A stretch of DNA of 52,106 nucleotides from Pseudonocardia sp. CNS-004 (GCA_001942185.1 MKJV01000115.1:1-52106); one strand, 5' to 3'; counted from the first letter of the stretch, positions 9,202 to 18,208 are shown. Notes: generated from the sequence alone by a model not told the origin. Made by a program: numbers and translations.

Positions 9202-9363
9202 GTGGGGCAAGGTGGGGGACCACCCGCTCGCGCGACGGCCGGTGAGCACGGACAGTGAGCGTGCACCCCTCCAGACGCCGGAATCACCCTGCTGTTGCTC
9301 GCATTCCGGCCTCCGTACGGCGCACGGAGAGTCCGCGGGCGGAAGCGGTGGGGCAGAGTGGGG
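9202..9363 (+). promoter_or_regulatory. Two further MraZ-like box pairs facing the moxR operon
   Basis: On the plus strand, TGGGG recurs with 10-bp spacing at 9203 and 9213, and again at 9349 and 9359. Orientation is toward moxR. Each cluster has only two clear boxes, fewer than in the mraZ array, so binding is less certain. The rest of 9146-9485 shows no gene. Confidence 0.45.
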
Positions 9364-9485
9364 CGCGGTGTCGTACCCATCGGGGGGGAGGTACGAGCAG
9401 CTGTTTGACAGACTGGGCCGGCGTCTCGCCCCACCGGGACGCCGAACGACGACGGAGGAGATCACGTGGCACCGGAGGGACACTC

Positions 9486-10483
9486 GTGACGGCCACGAGC
9501 AGCCGCCCGGGGCTCGACGGCGACACCGGAGCCGGGCTCGGCGACGTGGCGGAGCTGTGCAGCCGGATCGCGGGCAACGTGCAGCGGGTCATCGTCGGCA
9601 AGCCCGAGGTGGTGCGCGTCGCCCTCGTCACGCTTCTCGCCGAGGGGCACCTGCTCGTCGAGGACGTGCCGGGCGTCGGCAAGACGTCGCTGGCCAAGGC
9701 GCTCGCGCGTTCCATCGACTGCTCCGTGAGCCGCGTGCAGTTCACCCCGGACCTGCTGCCGGGCGACATCACCGGCCTGTCGGTCTACAACCGCCAGACC
9801 GCGGAGTTCGAGTTCCGGCCGGGGCCGGTATTCGCCAACATCGTGATCGCCGACGAGATCAACCGCGCCTCCCCCAAGACGCAGTCGGCGCTGCTGGAGT
9901 GCATGGCGGAGGACCAGGTCACCGTCGACGGCGCCACATACGCCCTCGCCAGCCCGTTCATGGTCGTCGCCACGCAGAACCCCATCGAGATGGAAGGCAC
10001 CTACCCGCTCCCCGAGGCACAGCGCGACCGCTTCACCGCGCGGGTCAGCGTCGGCTACCCGGACCTCGCGGCCGAGCTCGCGATGGTCGACGAGCACTCC
10101 GCGGCCGAGCCGCTCGATATGCTCCGCCCGGTCACCGACGCCGCCTGCTGCGGGCGGTGATCGACGCGGTCCGCCGGGTCCGCGTCGCACCCGAGGTGCG
10201 GCAGTACTGCGTGGAGCTGGTCGGTGCCACCCGCCGGCTCCCGGACGTGCGGCTCGGCGCGTCCCCCCGCGCCACCCTGCAGCTCGTGCGGGCCGCCCGC
10301 GCGCAGGCCGCGCTCGCCGGCCGCGGCTTCGTGGTGCCGGACGACGTGCAGGCCGTCGCCGTGCCGGTGCTGGCCCACCGGCTGCTGCTCACCCCCGACG
10401 CGCTGGCCGCCCGCCGCCCGGCGGTCGACATCGTCCGCAGCCTGCTCGGCCGCCACCCGGTACCGGCGCCCCGGGGCGGTTGA
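9486..10483 (+). CDS. MoxR-family AAA+ ATPase
   Basis: MoxR proteins are AAA+ ATPases thought to act as chaperones for maturation of partner complexes, usually encoded next to DUF58 proteins, as here. Walker A is GVGKTS within LVEDVPGVGKTSLAKALA; Walker B is IVIADEINRASPKTQSALLE. The sensor region MVVATQNPIEMEGTYPLPEA is typical. Start is GTG 9486 (MTATSSRPG) with GGAGGG upstream. A break near 10147 (GCCTG for GCCCTG) shifts the C-terminal lid domain (RAVIDAVRRVRVAPEVRQYC...) to another frame; it is most likely an error. Merged length is about 332 residues. It opens an operon divergent from mraZ. Confidence 0.9.
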
Positions 10484-10486
10484 GGC

Positions 10487-11728
10487 GTGGGCCCGGGCGG
10501 CCGGTTCTCCGGACTCACCACCCGCGGGCGTGTCTGCTCGCGGGAGCGGTGCCACCGCGGTGTGTGCCGTCATCCTCGACGAGCGGGACCTGCTGCGCGT
10601 CGGCGTGTTCGTGGCGGTGCTGCCGCTGCTCGCGCTGCTGCTCGCGTCCCGCACCCGCCGCAACGTCCGCGCCGAACGCACCCTCGATCCACCACGGGTG
10701 CCCGTGGACTCGCCCGTCGAGGTCGAGCTCCAGCTCGAGGCGGCCCGCTGTTGGGTGCGATGCGGCTCTCCGACGCCACACCCGACGCGGCGGGCCCGCA
10801 GGCAGGCGCCCCGCCGCGGTTCACCGTGCACCGGCTCTCCAGCCACGGCACCGCCACGCTGACCTATCCCCTGCGCCCGCTGCTGCGCGGTGTGCACCGG
10901 GTCGGCCCGCTCACCGGCACCGCCACCGACCCGCTGGGCCTCGCCGAGTTCGACCAGGAGCTGGCCGGCCCGCAGCGGCTGGTGGTCCTCCCCCGCGTCG
11001 TCCCGCTGCGCGGCATGCCCCCGGCGCTCGGCGCGGGTGAGGGCACGGCGGGCGCCGCGCTCAACCACCAGGGCCAGGGCACCACCGACGTGCTGGTCCG
11101 GCCCTACCGGCAGGGCGACGAGCTGCGCCGGGTGCACTGGCGCAGCAGCGCCCGCCACGACGACCTGATGGTGCGGCTGGAGGAGCGGCCGTGGCGCGGC
11201 GGCATGACGCTGCTGCTGGACCGCCGCGACTGCGCCCACCGCGGGCGCGGCGCCGACTCGAGCCTGGAGTTCGCGGTCGGTCTCACCGCCAGCGTGTGCA
11301 TGCACCTGTTCACGCACGGCGAGCCCGTCACCCTCGTCACCGAGGACGGCGTGGCTCTCACCCCTCCGGGCTCGGCGTCCGGTCGCGATCAGGTCCTCGA
11401 CGCGCTCGCCGGCATCCGCCCGTCGGCCCGCAGCGACCTCACCGGGCCGGAGCTCACCGCGGGCACCGAGGTCGTGGCCGTGCTGGGCGCGGTCGCCCCG
11501 GACCAGGTCGAGGGCCTGTGCGCCCGCCATCCCTCCGGTGGCCACGCGGTGCTCTGCGACACCGCCACCTGGGACCCCGCCGGTGGCCGCAGCAACGCGG
11601 CCCAGACCGCCGCGGCGATGCGGCGCGCCGGCTGGCACGTCGCGGTCGCCACGGCGGCGATGGCCCCGGCCCAGGTGTGGGACCAGCTCGTGGCCGCACC
11701 GGCGTTCGCGCAGGCGGGTGGCCGATGA
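10487..11728 (+). CDS. DUF58 domain-containing protein
   Basis: DUF58 proteins are membrane-anchored partners of MoxR ATPases; their biochemical role is unclear. After RFSGLTTRGR comes a hydrophobic region (LLRVGVFVAVLPLLALLLAS) and a long soluble part with the family motif LRRVHWRSSARHDDLMVRLEE. The start GTG 10487 lies three bases after the moxR stop. At least three frame changes (about 10525, 10555 and 10748) disturb the N-terminal 90 codons. Each is explained by a missing G or C, so I treat the gene as intact in the organism. It ends in an ATGA overlap with the transglutaminase gene. Confidence 0.87.
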   Translation: MGPGGRFSGLTTRGRVCSRERCHRGVCRHPRRAGPAARRRVRGGAAAARAAARVPHPPQRPRRTHPRSTTGARGLARRGRAPARGGPLLGAMRLSDATPDAAGPQAGAPPRFTVHRLSSHGTATLTYPLRPLLRGVHRVGPLTGTATDPLGLAEFDQELAGPQRLVVLPRVVPLRGMPPALGAGEGTAGAALNHQGQGTTDVLVRPYRQGDELRRVHWRSSARHDDLMVRLEERPWRGGMTLLLDRRDCAHRGRGADSSLEFAVGLTASVCMHLFTHGEPVTLVTEDGVALTPPGSASGRDQVLDALAGIRPSARSDLTGPELTAGTEVVAVLGAVAPDQVEGLCARHPSGGHAVLCDTATWDPAGGRSNAAQTAAAMRRAGWHVAVATAAMAPAQVWDQLVAAPAFAQAGGR

Positions 11729-14129
11729 CCCGCTCGGCGGCCCCGCCCCGCGGCGTACCCAGGCCTCCCCGCCGCCGGGCCGGACCGGCGCCGGCCGAGT
11801 ACCCCGCCAGCGCCCGGCCGACGAGCCACCGCTCCCGCCGCACGTGCCGGAGCTTCCCGAGGAACGTCCCGCGGCCCGGGAGCCCGCACCGGCGAAGGAC
11901 GCCACACCGGCCCGGCGGGTGCCGTGGCTCGCCACGCTCGCCGCCGGGGCCGCGGTGCTGCTCGCGGGTGGGCCGGTCACCGCCGTCGTCCAGGGCAGCT
12001 CGTGGATCGGCTACGCGCTCGTCGCCGTCGTCGTGGTGGTCGTCGCGGGGCTGCTGCTGCAGCGCATCGGCGCGGTCGTCACCCTGCTCGGCGAGTGCGC
12101 GGCGCTGCTGATCGTCCTCACGGTCTTCTTCGGCGACGGCGCACTGCTCGGCTTCCTCCCCGGCCCCACCGTGTTCGGCCGCTTCGGCGCGCTCGTCGCC
12201 GGCGCCGGGCAACAGATCGACACGAGCACGGCGCCGGTCGCGTCCACCCCGGAGATCCTGTTCCTGGTCACCGCGGCGTTCGGGCTGCTCACGGTCGGCG
12301 TGTACGCGACGGCCGTGATCGCCAGGGCCCCGGCGGCGGCCGGGGTGCCGCTGCTCGCGGTGTTCGCGGTGCCGGCAGCGCTCGCCGACCAGCTCCTGCC
12401 CTGGTGGGCGATGGTGGGGGCCGCGGTGGGCTTCGGCCTGCTGCTGGTGGCCGCGGGCGGGCTGCACCGCCAGTTCACCGGTGGCACGGCCCTCGTGGCG
12501 GGCGCCGTGGTCGCGGCGCTCCTCGTCGGCGTGATCACCCCGTTCATCGGCACGGCGGGCCGGTTCGCGGCCGGCGGCGGGAGCGGCGAGGCCGGCTCGA
12601 TCGGCCTCACCCCGTTCACCGCGCTCCGCGGGCAGCTCGAGCAGCCCGTGCCCACGGAGCTGTTCGAGGTGCGCGGCCTCACCCGCCCCAGTTACCTGCG
12701 CGCGCTCACCCTGCGCCAGTACGTCCCGGACCAGGGCTGGCAGGCCACCCGGCCGGCACCCGGCATCCCGCTCCCCGGACCGGTGCAGCAGCAGCCGGAC
12801 GTGCCCGGCGAGTTCGTCGACGTCGACATCTCCAACCTCGCGTTCCGCGACTACTGGCTCCCCCTCTACGGCGAGCCGATCGACGTCGCCGACCTGCCCG
12901 AGACGCAGTGGCTCTACGACACCGCCAGCGGCACCGGCTACACCGGACGCCCCCGCCAGGAGGACAGCTGGCGGCACCGCGCGGTGCTGCCGGCCCCGTC
13001 GATGCAGCAGCTGCGCGCCGCCCAGGGCATCGAGGGTGTGGGTCTGGAGTACCTCGACACTACCGGGGTCGACCCGCGTGTCGCCCAGATCGCGCAGGAG
13101 GTCATCGGCGACGCCGGGCCGGGATTCGACCGCGTGTTCGCCATCCAGAACTGGTTCGCGGGCCCCGGCTCGCAGTTCACCTACAGCCTGCAGACCGCCC
13201 CCGGCTCGGGCGACGACGCGCTCGTCGAGTTCCTGACCACCGGCCGGACGGGCTACTGCGAGCAGTTCGCGTCCGCGATGGCCGTCATGCTGCGCACGGT
13301 CGGCGTGCCGGCGCGGGTCGCCATCGGGTTCACGGCGGGCGTCGACGACGGCAGCACGCGCACGATCACCACCGCCGACGCGCACGCGTGGGTGGAGGCG
13401 TGGTTCCCGCGGATCGGCTGGACGGCGTTCGACCCCACCCCGCTCACCGACGGCCGCCGGATCGACCCGCCTTACGTGGAGGAGGCCGAGGCCGAGCAGG
13501 CGAGCCGGCAGAGCGCCGAGGACGAGGACGTCCCGGCGCCCGAGGAGCAGCCCCTGCCCGGCGACGAGGCGTCCGCGGAGCCCAGCTCGCCGGAACCGCC
13601 CCAGCCGGAGTCGGCGTCGCGGTCGGTGGAGCTCCCGAGCATCGACATCCCGATCTGGCCGATCGTCGCGGTGCTGGCAGCGGTGATCGTCATGCTGGTG
13701 CCCACCACGATGCGCAGGCGCGACCGCAGGCGGCGGCTCGCCGCGGTGGCGAGCGGTGGCGAGGCCGCGGCCGGTGCGGGCTGGGACGAGCTGCTCGCGG
13801 AGTCCACCGACCGTGGCGTCGACACCCCGTCGAGCGACACCGTGCGGGCCACCGCCCGCAGGCTGGTGCGCGAACACCACCTCGAACCGGACGCCCAGCA
13901 GGCACTGCGGCAGGTGGTCGGCGCGATCGAGTCGAGCTGGTACGGCGGTGCCCATCCCCGCCCGGGCGAGCTCGACGAGCCGGTGCGGGCCGTGGCGGCG
14001 GGGATCGTGGCGAGCAGCCGGCTGAAGCTGCGCGACCGGCTGCTCCCCCGCTCGGTGCTGCGGAAGATGCGGGAACGCCGGGCCCAGCCGCGGGCCGGGC
14101 GCACCTCCGAGGCCGTCACCTCGCGCTGA
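11725..14129 (+). CDS. Transglutaminase-like membrane protein (TgpA family, with DUF4129-like C-terminus)
   Basis: The N-terminal half carries several membrane helices (WLATLAAGAAVLLAGGPVTA, IGYALVAVVVVVVAGLLL, ALLVGVITPF). A transglutaminase-like domain follows with a complete Cys-His-Asp triad: TGYCEQFASAMAVMLRTVGV, ADAHAWVEAWFP and GWTAFDPTP. A final helix (IWPIVAVLAAVIVMLVP) and a cytoplasmic tail close the protein, which is about 800 residues, normal for the family. The catalytic domain should face outward. The ATG at 11725 overlaps the DUF58 stop. The N-terminal Pro-rich stretch changes frame near 11750. The MoxR-DUF58-transglutaminase trio is common in actinobacteria, and its substrate is unknown. 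Confidence 0.88.
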
Positions 14130-14154
14130 CGGCAGTAACACGTAACGGCAACAA

Positions 14155-14206
14155 CACGCGCTCCACACGCCCCGCGGACGTGCCGGCGGGGCATGTGGAG
14201 CGCGTG
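14155..14206. terminator. Bidirectional terminator hairpin between the transglutaminase and DUF3040 genes
   Basis: A 20-bp arm at 14155-14174 pairs with 14187-14206 with one mismatch that would be a G-U pair in RNA; the loop is 12 bases. It lies between convergent genes and can serve both. Confidence 0.8.
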
Positions 14207-14220
14207 TGTGCGACCTGCGG

Positions 14221-14601
14221 TTATTCCTGCTCGAAGCGGCGGCGGAAGCGCTCTTCCATCCGGCCGGTGAAGCGGTTCTTGTCGGGCTCGGCGTTCTTCG
14301 CCGGTGCGGCCTCGCCGCTCGCGCCCACCGACGTGACGGCGAGTACGGCTCCTCCGAGCATCATGAGGAACCCGACCACGCTCAGCACCGGGAAGCTGCC
14401 CAGCCACAGCTGCGGCAGGGCGACACCGACGACGAGCAGCACGAGACCTACGACGAACAGCGCCACGCCCTGGAGGCGACGGCGACGCGTTGGCTTGCGC
14501 AACCGTCCACCGCGCACGGTCGACGCGAACTTGGGGTCCTCGGCGTAGAGAGCGCGCTCGATCTGTTCGAGCAGCCGCTGCTCGTGCTCGGAGAGGGGCA
14601 C
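14221..14601 (-). CDS. DUF3040 small membrane protein
   Basis: This is a 126-residue actinobacterial DUF3040 protein (position of Rv2169c). The N-terminus PLSEHEQRLLEQIERALYAE is the family signature. Two membrane helices follow (GVALFVVGLVLLVVGVAL and VLSVVGFLMMLGGAVLAV), and a charged tail (GRMEERFRRRFEQE) ends it. I chose GTG 14601 because GGAGGTGA lies just upstream; the frame extends eight codons further to an ATG. Function is unknown; conserved linkage to mraZ suggests an envelope role. Confidence 0.9.
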   Translation of the reverse strand: MPLSEHEQRLLEQIERALYAEDPKFASTVRGGRLRKPTRRRRLQGVALFVVGLVLLVVGVALPQLWLGSFPVLSVVGFLMMLGGAVLAVTSVGASGEAAPAKNAEPDKNRFTGRMEERFRRRFEQE

Positions 14602-15002
14602 GGCTTCACCTCCGGCACTGTTCATCCTGTCGGGTCATATTCCACTGTGCCGGAACGACGCGACGAGCGCCCAGGCTGGGCGTCTGCTGATGAGGATACG
14701 AGCCAGAACGCCTGGCGACCACCCGGACTCGTCGAGCGGACGGGTCGATCTTCGGTGATCTGCGGTCGCGGACGGTGACCAGGGCCTCATCGGGCCCCTC
14801 GGTTCGACGTCGCCGCAGGTGCGGGGGCCGTTCGGCGATCAGGATCCGCGCCGGGCACTGCGCGTGCCGACTCGGTCACATCAGGTCGGGCGGCCGCAAC
14901 GCTTCCGTGTCCCGGCTGTGATCACCTCGTGATCAGCCACGCGCGTCTCGACGAACGGTCGGTTCCATGCGCCGAGCGCACGGGACGCCGCTCCAGGGCA
15001 GG
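14602..15002. other. Intergenic region without a recognisable gene
   Basis: No convincing coding frame is seen in these 400 bases. A short hairpin (GGCTGTGATCAC at 14914-14925 facing GTGATCAGCC at 14929-14938) is the clearest structure, probably the terminator of the methyltransferase gene or a protein site. Confidence 0.4.
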
Positions 15003-15764
15003 TCAGGCGCGGCGGGCCATCGCGTGCAGGCGGGCGGCGACGTCGAGCAGCGCGGGCGTGGCGGCGGCGAGGTGCTCCAGCTCCGCGACCTCCCGCGCGG
15101 CGCCGGGGCCACCGTCGCGGACGGAGCCGGGGATCCAGCCCTCCAGCGCGCCGTCGCCCTGCAGGACCTCCACGCGCAGGCCGCCCGCGGACTCGAGGAG
15201 CGCGCGCAACGTGCCGACATCGAGGCGCCTGCGCAGCGCGTCGCCGGGCCCCAGCCTGCCGTCCGGGTCGGTCAGCAACGCCCGCGCCTCCGCGAGCCTG
15301 CCGGCAAGGGTGCGCGCCAGCACCGCGGCGTACCGACTGCTGACGAGCACGGAGATCGCGCCCCCCGCAGCCGCGGCGGTGGCGAGGGCCGATACCGCGG
15401 CCGCGGCGTCGTCGACGACCTCCAGCAGGCCGTGGCCGAGAACCAGGTCGGCGCCTCCGGCAGGCGCGACGTCGGCGAGCGCGTCGACATCGCCCTGCAC
15501 CGGGGTGACGAAGTCGTGCACGCCCGCCTCGCGCGCCCTGCGCTGGAGCGCGGCGAGCGCGTTCGGGCTGTTGTCGACGACCGTGACTGCGCAGCCGAGG
15601 CGCGCCAGCGGCACCGCCCAGGCACCGCTCCCCCCACCGACGTCGAGCACCCGGGGGGCGCGGCCCGGCAGGCGGTGGCGCACGCCGGTGATCTCCGCCG
15701 CGAGGGCGCGGTGCACCGGCCCACCGTCGACGCCGGTCACCTCGGCAGCCGGTCCACTCACCAT
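15003..15764 (-). CDS. SAM-dependent methyltransferase, class I
   Basis: The protein has about 253 residues with a Rossmann-fold methyltransferase core: motif I PRVLDVGGGSGAWAVPLARL, the acidic VTVVDNSPNA after strand 2, and ADLVLGHGLLEVVDD as the motif II/III region. The C-terminal part is Ala/Leu-rich and helical. Substrate is not evident; the fold resembles small-molecule or tRNA methyltransferases. The start is ATG 15764 or the next codon, GTG 15761. A TAGGCT -10-like element at 15782-15787 would place the transcript start at a GTG (15773-15775) opening a five-codon frame that ends in a GTGA overlap with GTG 15761. Confidence 0.85.
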   Translation of the reverse strand: MVSGPAAEVTGVDGGPVHRALAAEITGVRHRLPGRAPRVLDVGGGSGAWAVPLARLGCAVTVVDNSPNALAALQRRAREAGVHDFVTPVQGDVDALADVAPAGGADLVLGHGLLEVVDDAAAAVSALATAAAAGGAISVLVSSRYAAVLARTLAGRLAEARALLTDPDGRLGPGDALRRRLDVGTLRALLESAGGLRVEVLQGDGALEGWIPGSVRDGGPGAAREVAELEHLAAATPALLDVAARLHAMARRA

Positions 15765-15848
15765 GCGAGCCTCACGGCGGCAGCCTAGAGGCTCTCAGCG
15801 AGCAGGTCCGGGTCAGGCCGCGGTCGAGCGCCGGCGCGTCAGCGGACG

Positions 15849-16175
15849 TCATGATCTGTCCGACTCGCGCAGGATCGCCCTCGGCCGGGCACCCGAGACC
15901 CTCTCGGACCGATCAAGGCCCGCATGATTCGGTCCGACCGGGGCCACAGCGCCCTCGCGCGGCGGCGGTTGACGTGGTCTCGCAACGATCACGGCCTCGG
16001 ACGGGTGCACCGACCAGGACGGACGCCCGGCCGCCGGGGCTTGATCACCGGAAGTGTTTCGAGAGCGCCGGATGTGACGCCCTGACGCCACTTCCACCGA
16101 TCATCTGGCCGTCGATCGTCGGAAGTGGTGGCACAACGACAGATCAGTCGCCCCGGCACCACTTCCGGCGATCAC
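15849..16175. repeat. Dispersed ~325-bp non-coding element, copy A
   Basis: The reverse complement of this stretch matches 43139-43463 over its full length, with long nearly exact blocks such as ATCCGGCGCTCTCGAA, GATCGTTGCGA and GAGGGCGCTGTGGCCCC. Four boxes of the type GATCNCCGGAAGTGGTGCC alternate in orientation at 16042-16175, making two adjacent stem-loops. The other half carries several GATCGGTCCGA boxes. It lies between the divergent methyltransferase and parA-like genes. No coding frame is evident. Confidence 0.85.
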
Positions 16176-16298
16176 GAACGCGCCCGATCGCCCGCGGCAC
16201 CGGCCGGGTGCGGCATTGCTCGTCTCCCGCGACCACCCGGCTGCCGATGCGCCGCGACACGGCGTGGTGCCGCGGCCGTCGGGCTCACCTGAACGAGG

Positions 16299-16304
16299 TA
16301 GGTT
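16299..16304 (+). promoter_or_regulatory. -10 element for leaderless transcription of the parA-like gene
   Basis: TAGGTT is followed by 7 bases and then the GTG at 16312. This spacing puts the transcript start on the start codon, as in leaderless actinobacterial mRNAs. Confidence 0.5.
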
Positions 16305-16311
16305 GACCGCC

Positions 16312-17168
16312 GTGCTGGTGGTGGCCACATTGAGCTTGAAGGGCGGGGTCGGCAAGACCACCGTCGCGCTCGGGCTGGCCGGCGCCGCCCTCCACCACGA
16401 GGTGCGCACGCTCGTGGTGGATCTCGATCCGCAGGCGAACTCGACCATCGCCCTCGATCCGGAGCCGACGTCGGCCACCGTGGCCGACGTGCTGGACGAC
16501 CCACGCCGTTCCGTGCTGCACGGGGCGATCGCGCGCAGCGGGTGGGGCGATGGGCTGGACGTGCTGGTGGGCGCCGAGCAGACCGAGCGGCACAACCACC
16601 CGGACCCAGGCCCCAAGCAGCTGGACCAGCTGCGCAGGGCGCTGCACCGGCTCGTGGACGCCGACGGGCTGCTCGGGGGCGGGCCCGACGACGACTCCGA
16701 CCCCTACCGGCTGGTGATCATCGACTGCCCGCCGTCGCTGGGGCAGCTCACCCGCAGCGCCCTCGCGGCGGCGCACCGCGCCGTGCTGGTGACCGACCCC
16801 ACGATGTTCGCCGTGTCGGGCGTGCAGCGCGCCTTCGACGCGGTGCAGACCGAGCGGAAGCGGGGCAACTCCGACCTGCAGCCGCTCGGCGTGCTGATCA
16901 ACCGCGTGCGCCCGCGCAACACCGAACACGAGTTCCGGATCAGTGAGCTGCGCGAGCTGTTCGGCCCGCTGGTGCTGTCGGGCGTGCTCCCCGACCGCTC
17001 GGCGATCCAGCAGGCCCAGGCGCCTGCATGCCCATCCAGCGCTGGGACACGCCGGGTGCGCGCGAGGCGTCGGCGGTGTTCACCCTGCTGCTCGGCCGGG
17101 TGCTGCGCAGCGACCGCCGCCGCGAGCCCGGCGACGAGCCGTTGACGGCGCCCCCGGCCACCCGCTGA
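16312..17168 (+). CDS. ParA/MinD-family ATPase (orphan)
   Basis: The N-terminal ATLSLKGGVGKTTVALGLA is the deviant Walker A of ParA ATPases. LVVDLDPQANSTIALDPEP and LVIIDCPPSLGQLTRSAL are the A' and Walker B motifs, and LGVLINRVRPRNTEHEF is also typical. No ParB or parS is seen nearby, so it is an orphan, possibly positioning a protein complex rather than the chromosome. The C-terminus changes frame near 17027; restoring one G gives QQAQGACMPIQRWDTPGA and an end at 17168. A start at GTG 16312 follows a -10-like element with no leader. It is convergent with the HEPN gene. Confidence 0.85.
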
Positions 17169-17197
17169 GCCCGGCCGTCGCCTTCAGCGCACCGGGT

Positions 17198-17683
17198 TCA
17201 GCGCACGGGCACCGATGCCGTGACGATGCCGACGAACTGTTCGGCCTGCCGCAGCAGGTCGTCGGCGTCGCGCTGCCCGACCAGCCGGGCGATGCCCGCC
17301 TCGGCCGCCGCGCGGGTGGCGGAGCAGGAGGAGAAGAACGCGGCCCACTCGGCGTACTCCGGCGCCACCTCCGCGAGCAACTCCCAGACGTTGCGGGTGG
17401 CCCCGCGCCGGACCTGCGGGCGGGCCCGGACCGCCAGCACCGCCGCACCCGCCCGCAGCGCCGCGAGGTAGGCCGCCGGGTAGCGCAACAGCGGGTCTGC
17501 GGACCGGTGGGCCTCGGTGAGGCCGTCGGCGGCCTGGCGCAGCAGGCTCAGTGCGGCCCGCGAGGTGGGCGCCGCCATCGGGCGCACACCTGCCGGGTCG
17601 GCGCGCCGCGGAGTGCGCGGCGCGGGGACGCGGGCCGTGGTGGGGGTGGTCGTCGCGGTGATGGTCGTCGCGGCCATGGTCAT
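17198..17683 (-). CDS. SAV_6107-type HEPN domain protein
   Basis: The protein is 161 residues, with a Thr/Pro-rich N-terminus and a helical domain (AALSLLRQAADGLTEAHRSA, AYLAALRAGAAVLAVRARPQ, VWELLAEVAPEYAEWAAFFS). I recognise this as the actinobacterial SAV_6107-family HEPN-like protein. HEPN domains often bind nucleotides or cleave RNA, but the RxxxxH ribonuclease motif is not obvious, so activity cannot be inferred. The start ATG 17683 has GGAGGAACAG upstream. It is 18 bp downstream of the DUF6504 gene and likely co-transcribed with it. Confidence 0.75.
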   Translation of the reverse strand: MTMAATTITATTTPTTARVPAPRTPRRADPAGVRPMAAPTSRAALSLLRQAADGLTEAHRSADPLLRYPAAYLAALRAGAAVLAVRARPQVRRGATRNVWELLAEVAPEYAEWAAFFSSCSATRAAAEAGIARLVGQRDADDLLRQAEQFVGIVTASVPVR

Positions 17684-17701
17684 CGTCTGTTCCTCCAGCT
17701 C

Positions 17702-18016
17702 TCAGTCGGCGACCCGTACGAGGTCCCACACGCCGGGCCCGGCGCGCATGCGCAGCACGAACTCCCTCGCCGGCGCCTCCGGCTCACCCGCGGACCGGGC
17801 GACGACCCGCCAGCAGCGGAGCCGGTCGCCGCCGACCGGCATGGGCGACGGGAACGGCCACGGCGACTCCTCGATCCACCGCTCGCGGACGTCGGTGATC
17901 AGGTAGCGCGGGCCGCGACGGGTGGGCCTGCGCCGGAACTCGACCGGCTCGCCGTCCTGCCAGCGGACCTGCACCGGTGTGGGCTGGCGCGATCCGAACA
18001 GACCGAGCGGGCTCAT
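17702..18016 (-). CDS. DUF6504 family protein
   Basis: This small soluble protein (104 residues) has the DUF6504 pattern: QVRWQDGEPVEFRRRPTRRG, RYLITDVRERWIEESPWPFP and a C-terminal WDLVRVAD. From memory, such proteins are often encoded beside ImuB-like Y-family polymerases in actinobacteria, but no polymerase gene is present here. The ATG at 18016 overlaps the TGA of the last repeat-encoded mini-ORF as ATGA, with no separate good RBS, so translation may depend on coupling. A LexA-type box lies about 270 bp upstream. Confidence 0.75.
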   Translation of the reverse strand: MSPLGLFGSRQPTPVQVRWQDGEPVEFRRRPTRRGPRYLITDVRERWIEESPWPFPSPMPVGGDRLRCWRVVARSAGEPEAPAREFVLRMRAGPGVWDLVRVAD

Positions 18017-18208
18017 CGCACGGCCTCGCTGACGCTCGGCCGGCGCTTCGCGCGGGCGCTGTGCTGATGGTTCGCTCGCTGACGCTCACTCACCGCCCGG
18101 CCTCGCTGACGCTCGGCCGGCCCATCGGGAAACGACGCAGCGCGCGGGCGCTGTGCTGATGGTTCGCTCGCTGACGCTCGCTCACGGCACACCCTCGCTC
18201 ACCGGCAT
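18013..18208 (-). other. Relay of overlapping mini-ORFs leading into the DUF6504 gene
   Basis: GGGAGGAG (18212-18219) precedes ATG 18206-18208, which opens an eight-codon frame ending at TGA 18182-18184. That stop overlaps GTG 18183-18185 as GTGA. The next frame has 31 codons and ends at 18090-18092, overlapping GTG 18091-18093. The third has 26 codons and ends at 18013-18015, overlapping the DUF6504 ATG as ATGA. Only the first start has a strong RBS. Peptides 2 and 3 share the start SERQRANHQHSARA. This mirrors the arrangement upstream of murF. Confidence 0.5.
18016..18184 (-). repeat. Two related repeat units (77 and 92 bp) upstream of DUF6504
   Basis: Unit b is 18016-18092 (77 bp) and unit a is 18093-18184 (92 bp). 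They share GAGCGTCAGCGAGCGAACC and the following CATCAGCACAGCGCCCGCGC, then diverge in the middle. Unit b contains GCGAAGCGCCGGCCGAGCG, identical to the core of the murF repeats. Both lengths are 2 modulo 3. Confidence 0.9.

Noticed and set aside
9486..11728. moxR and DUF58 as pseudogenes
   Set aside because: All motifs are intact and the breaks are one-base losses in G/C runs, like those in essential genes nearby.
11454..14168. A 904-codon open frame on the minus strand opposite the transglutaminase gene
   Set aside because: It is an antisense shadow caused by high GC. The plus strand has clear catalytic motifs and membrane helices; the antisense product is low-complexity.
15849..16175. Classic insertion sequence or MITE
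   Set aside because: No transposase, no clear terminal inverted repeats matching at both ends and no visible target-site duplication. It is kept as an unclassified dispersed element.
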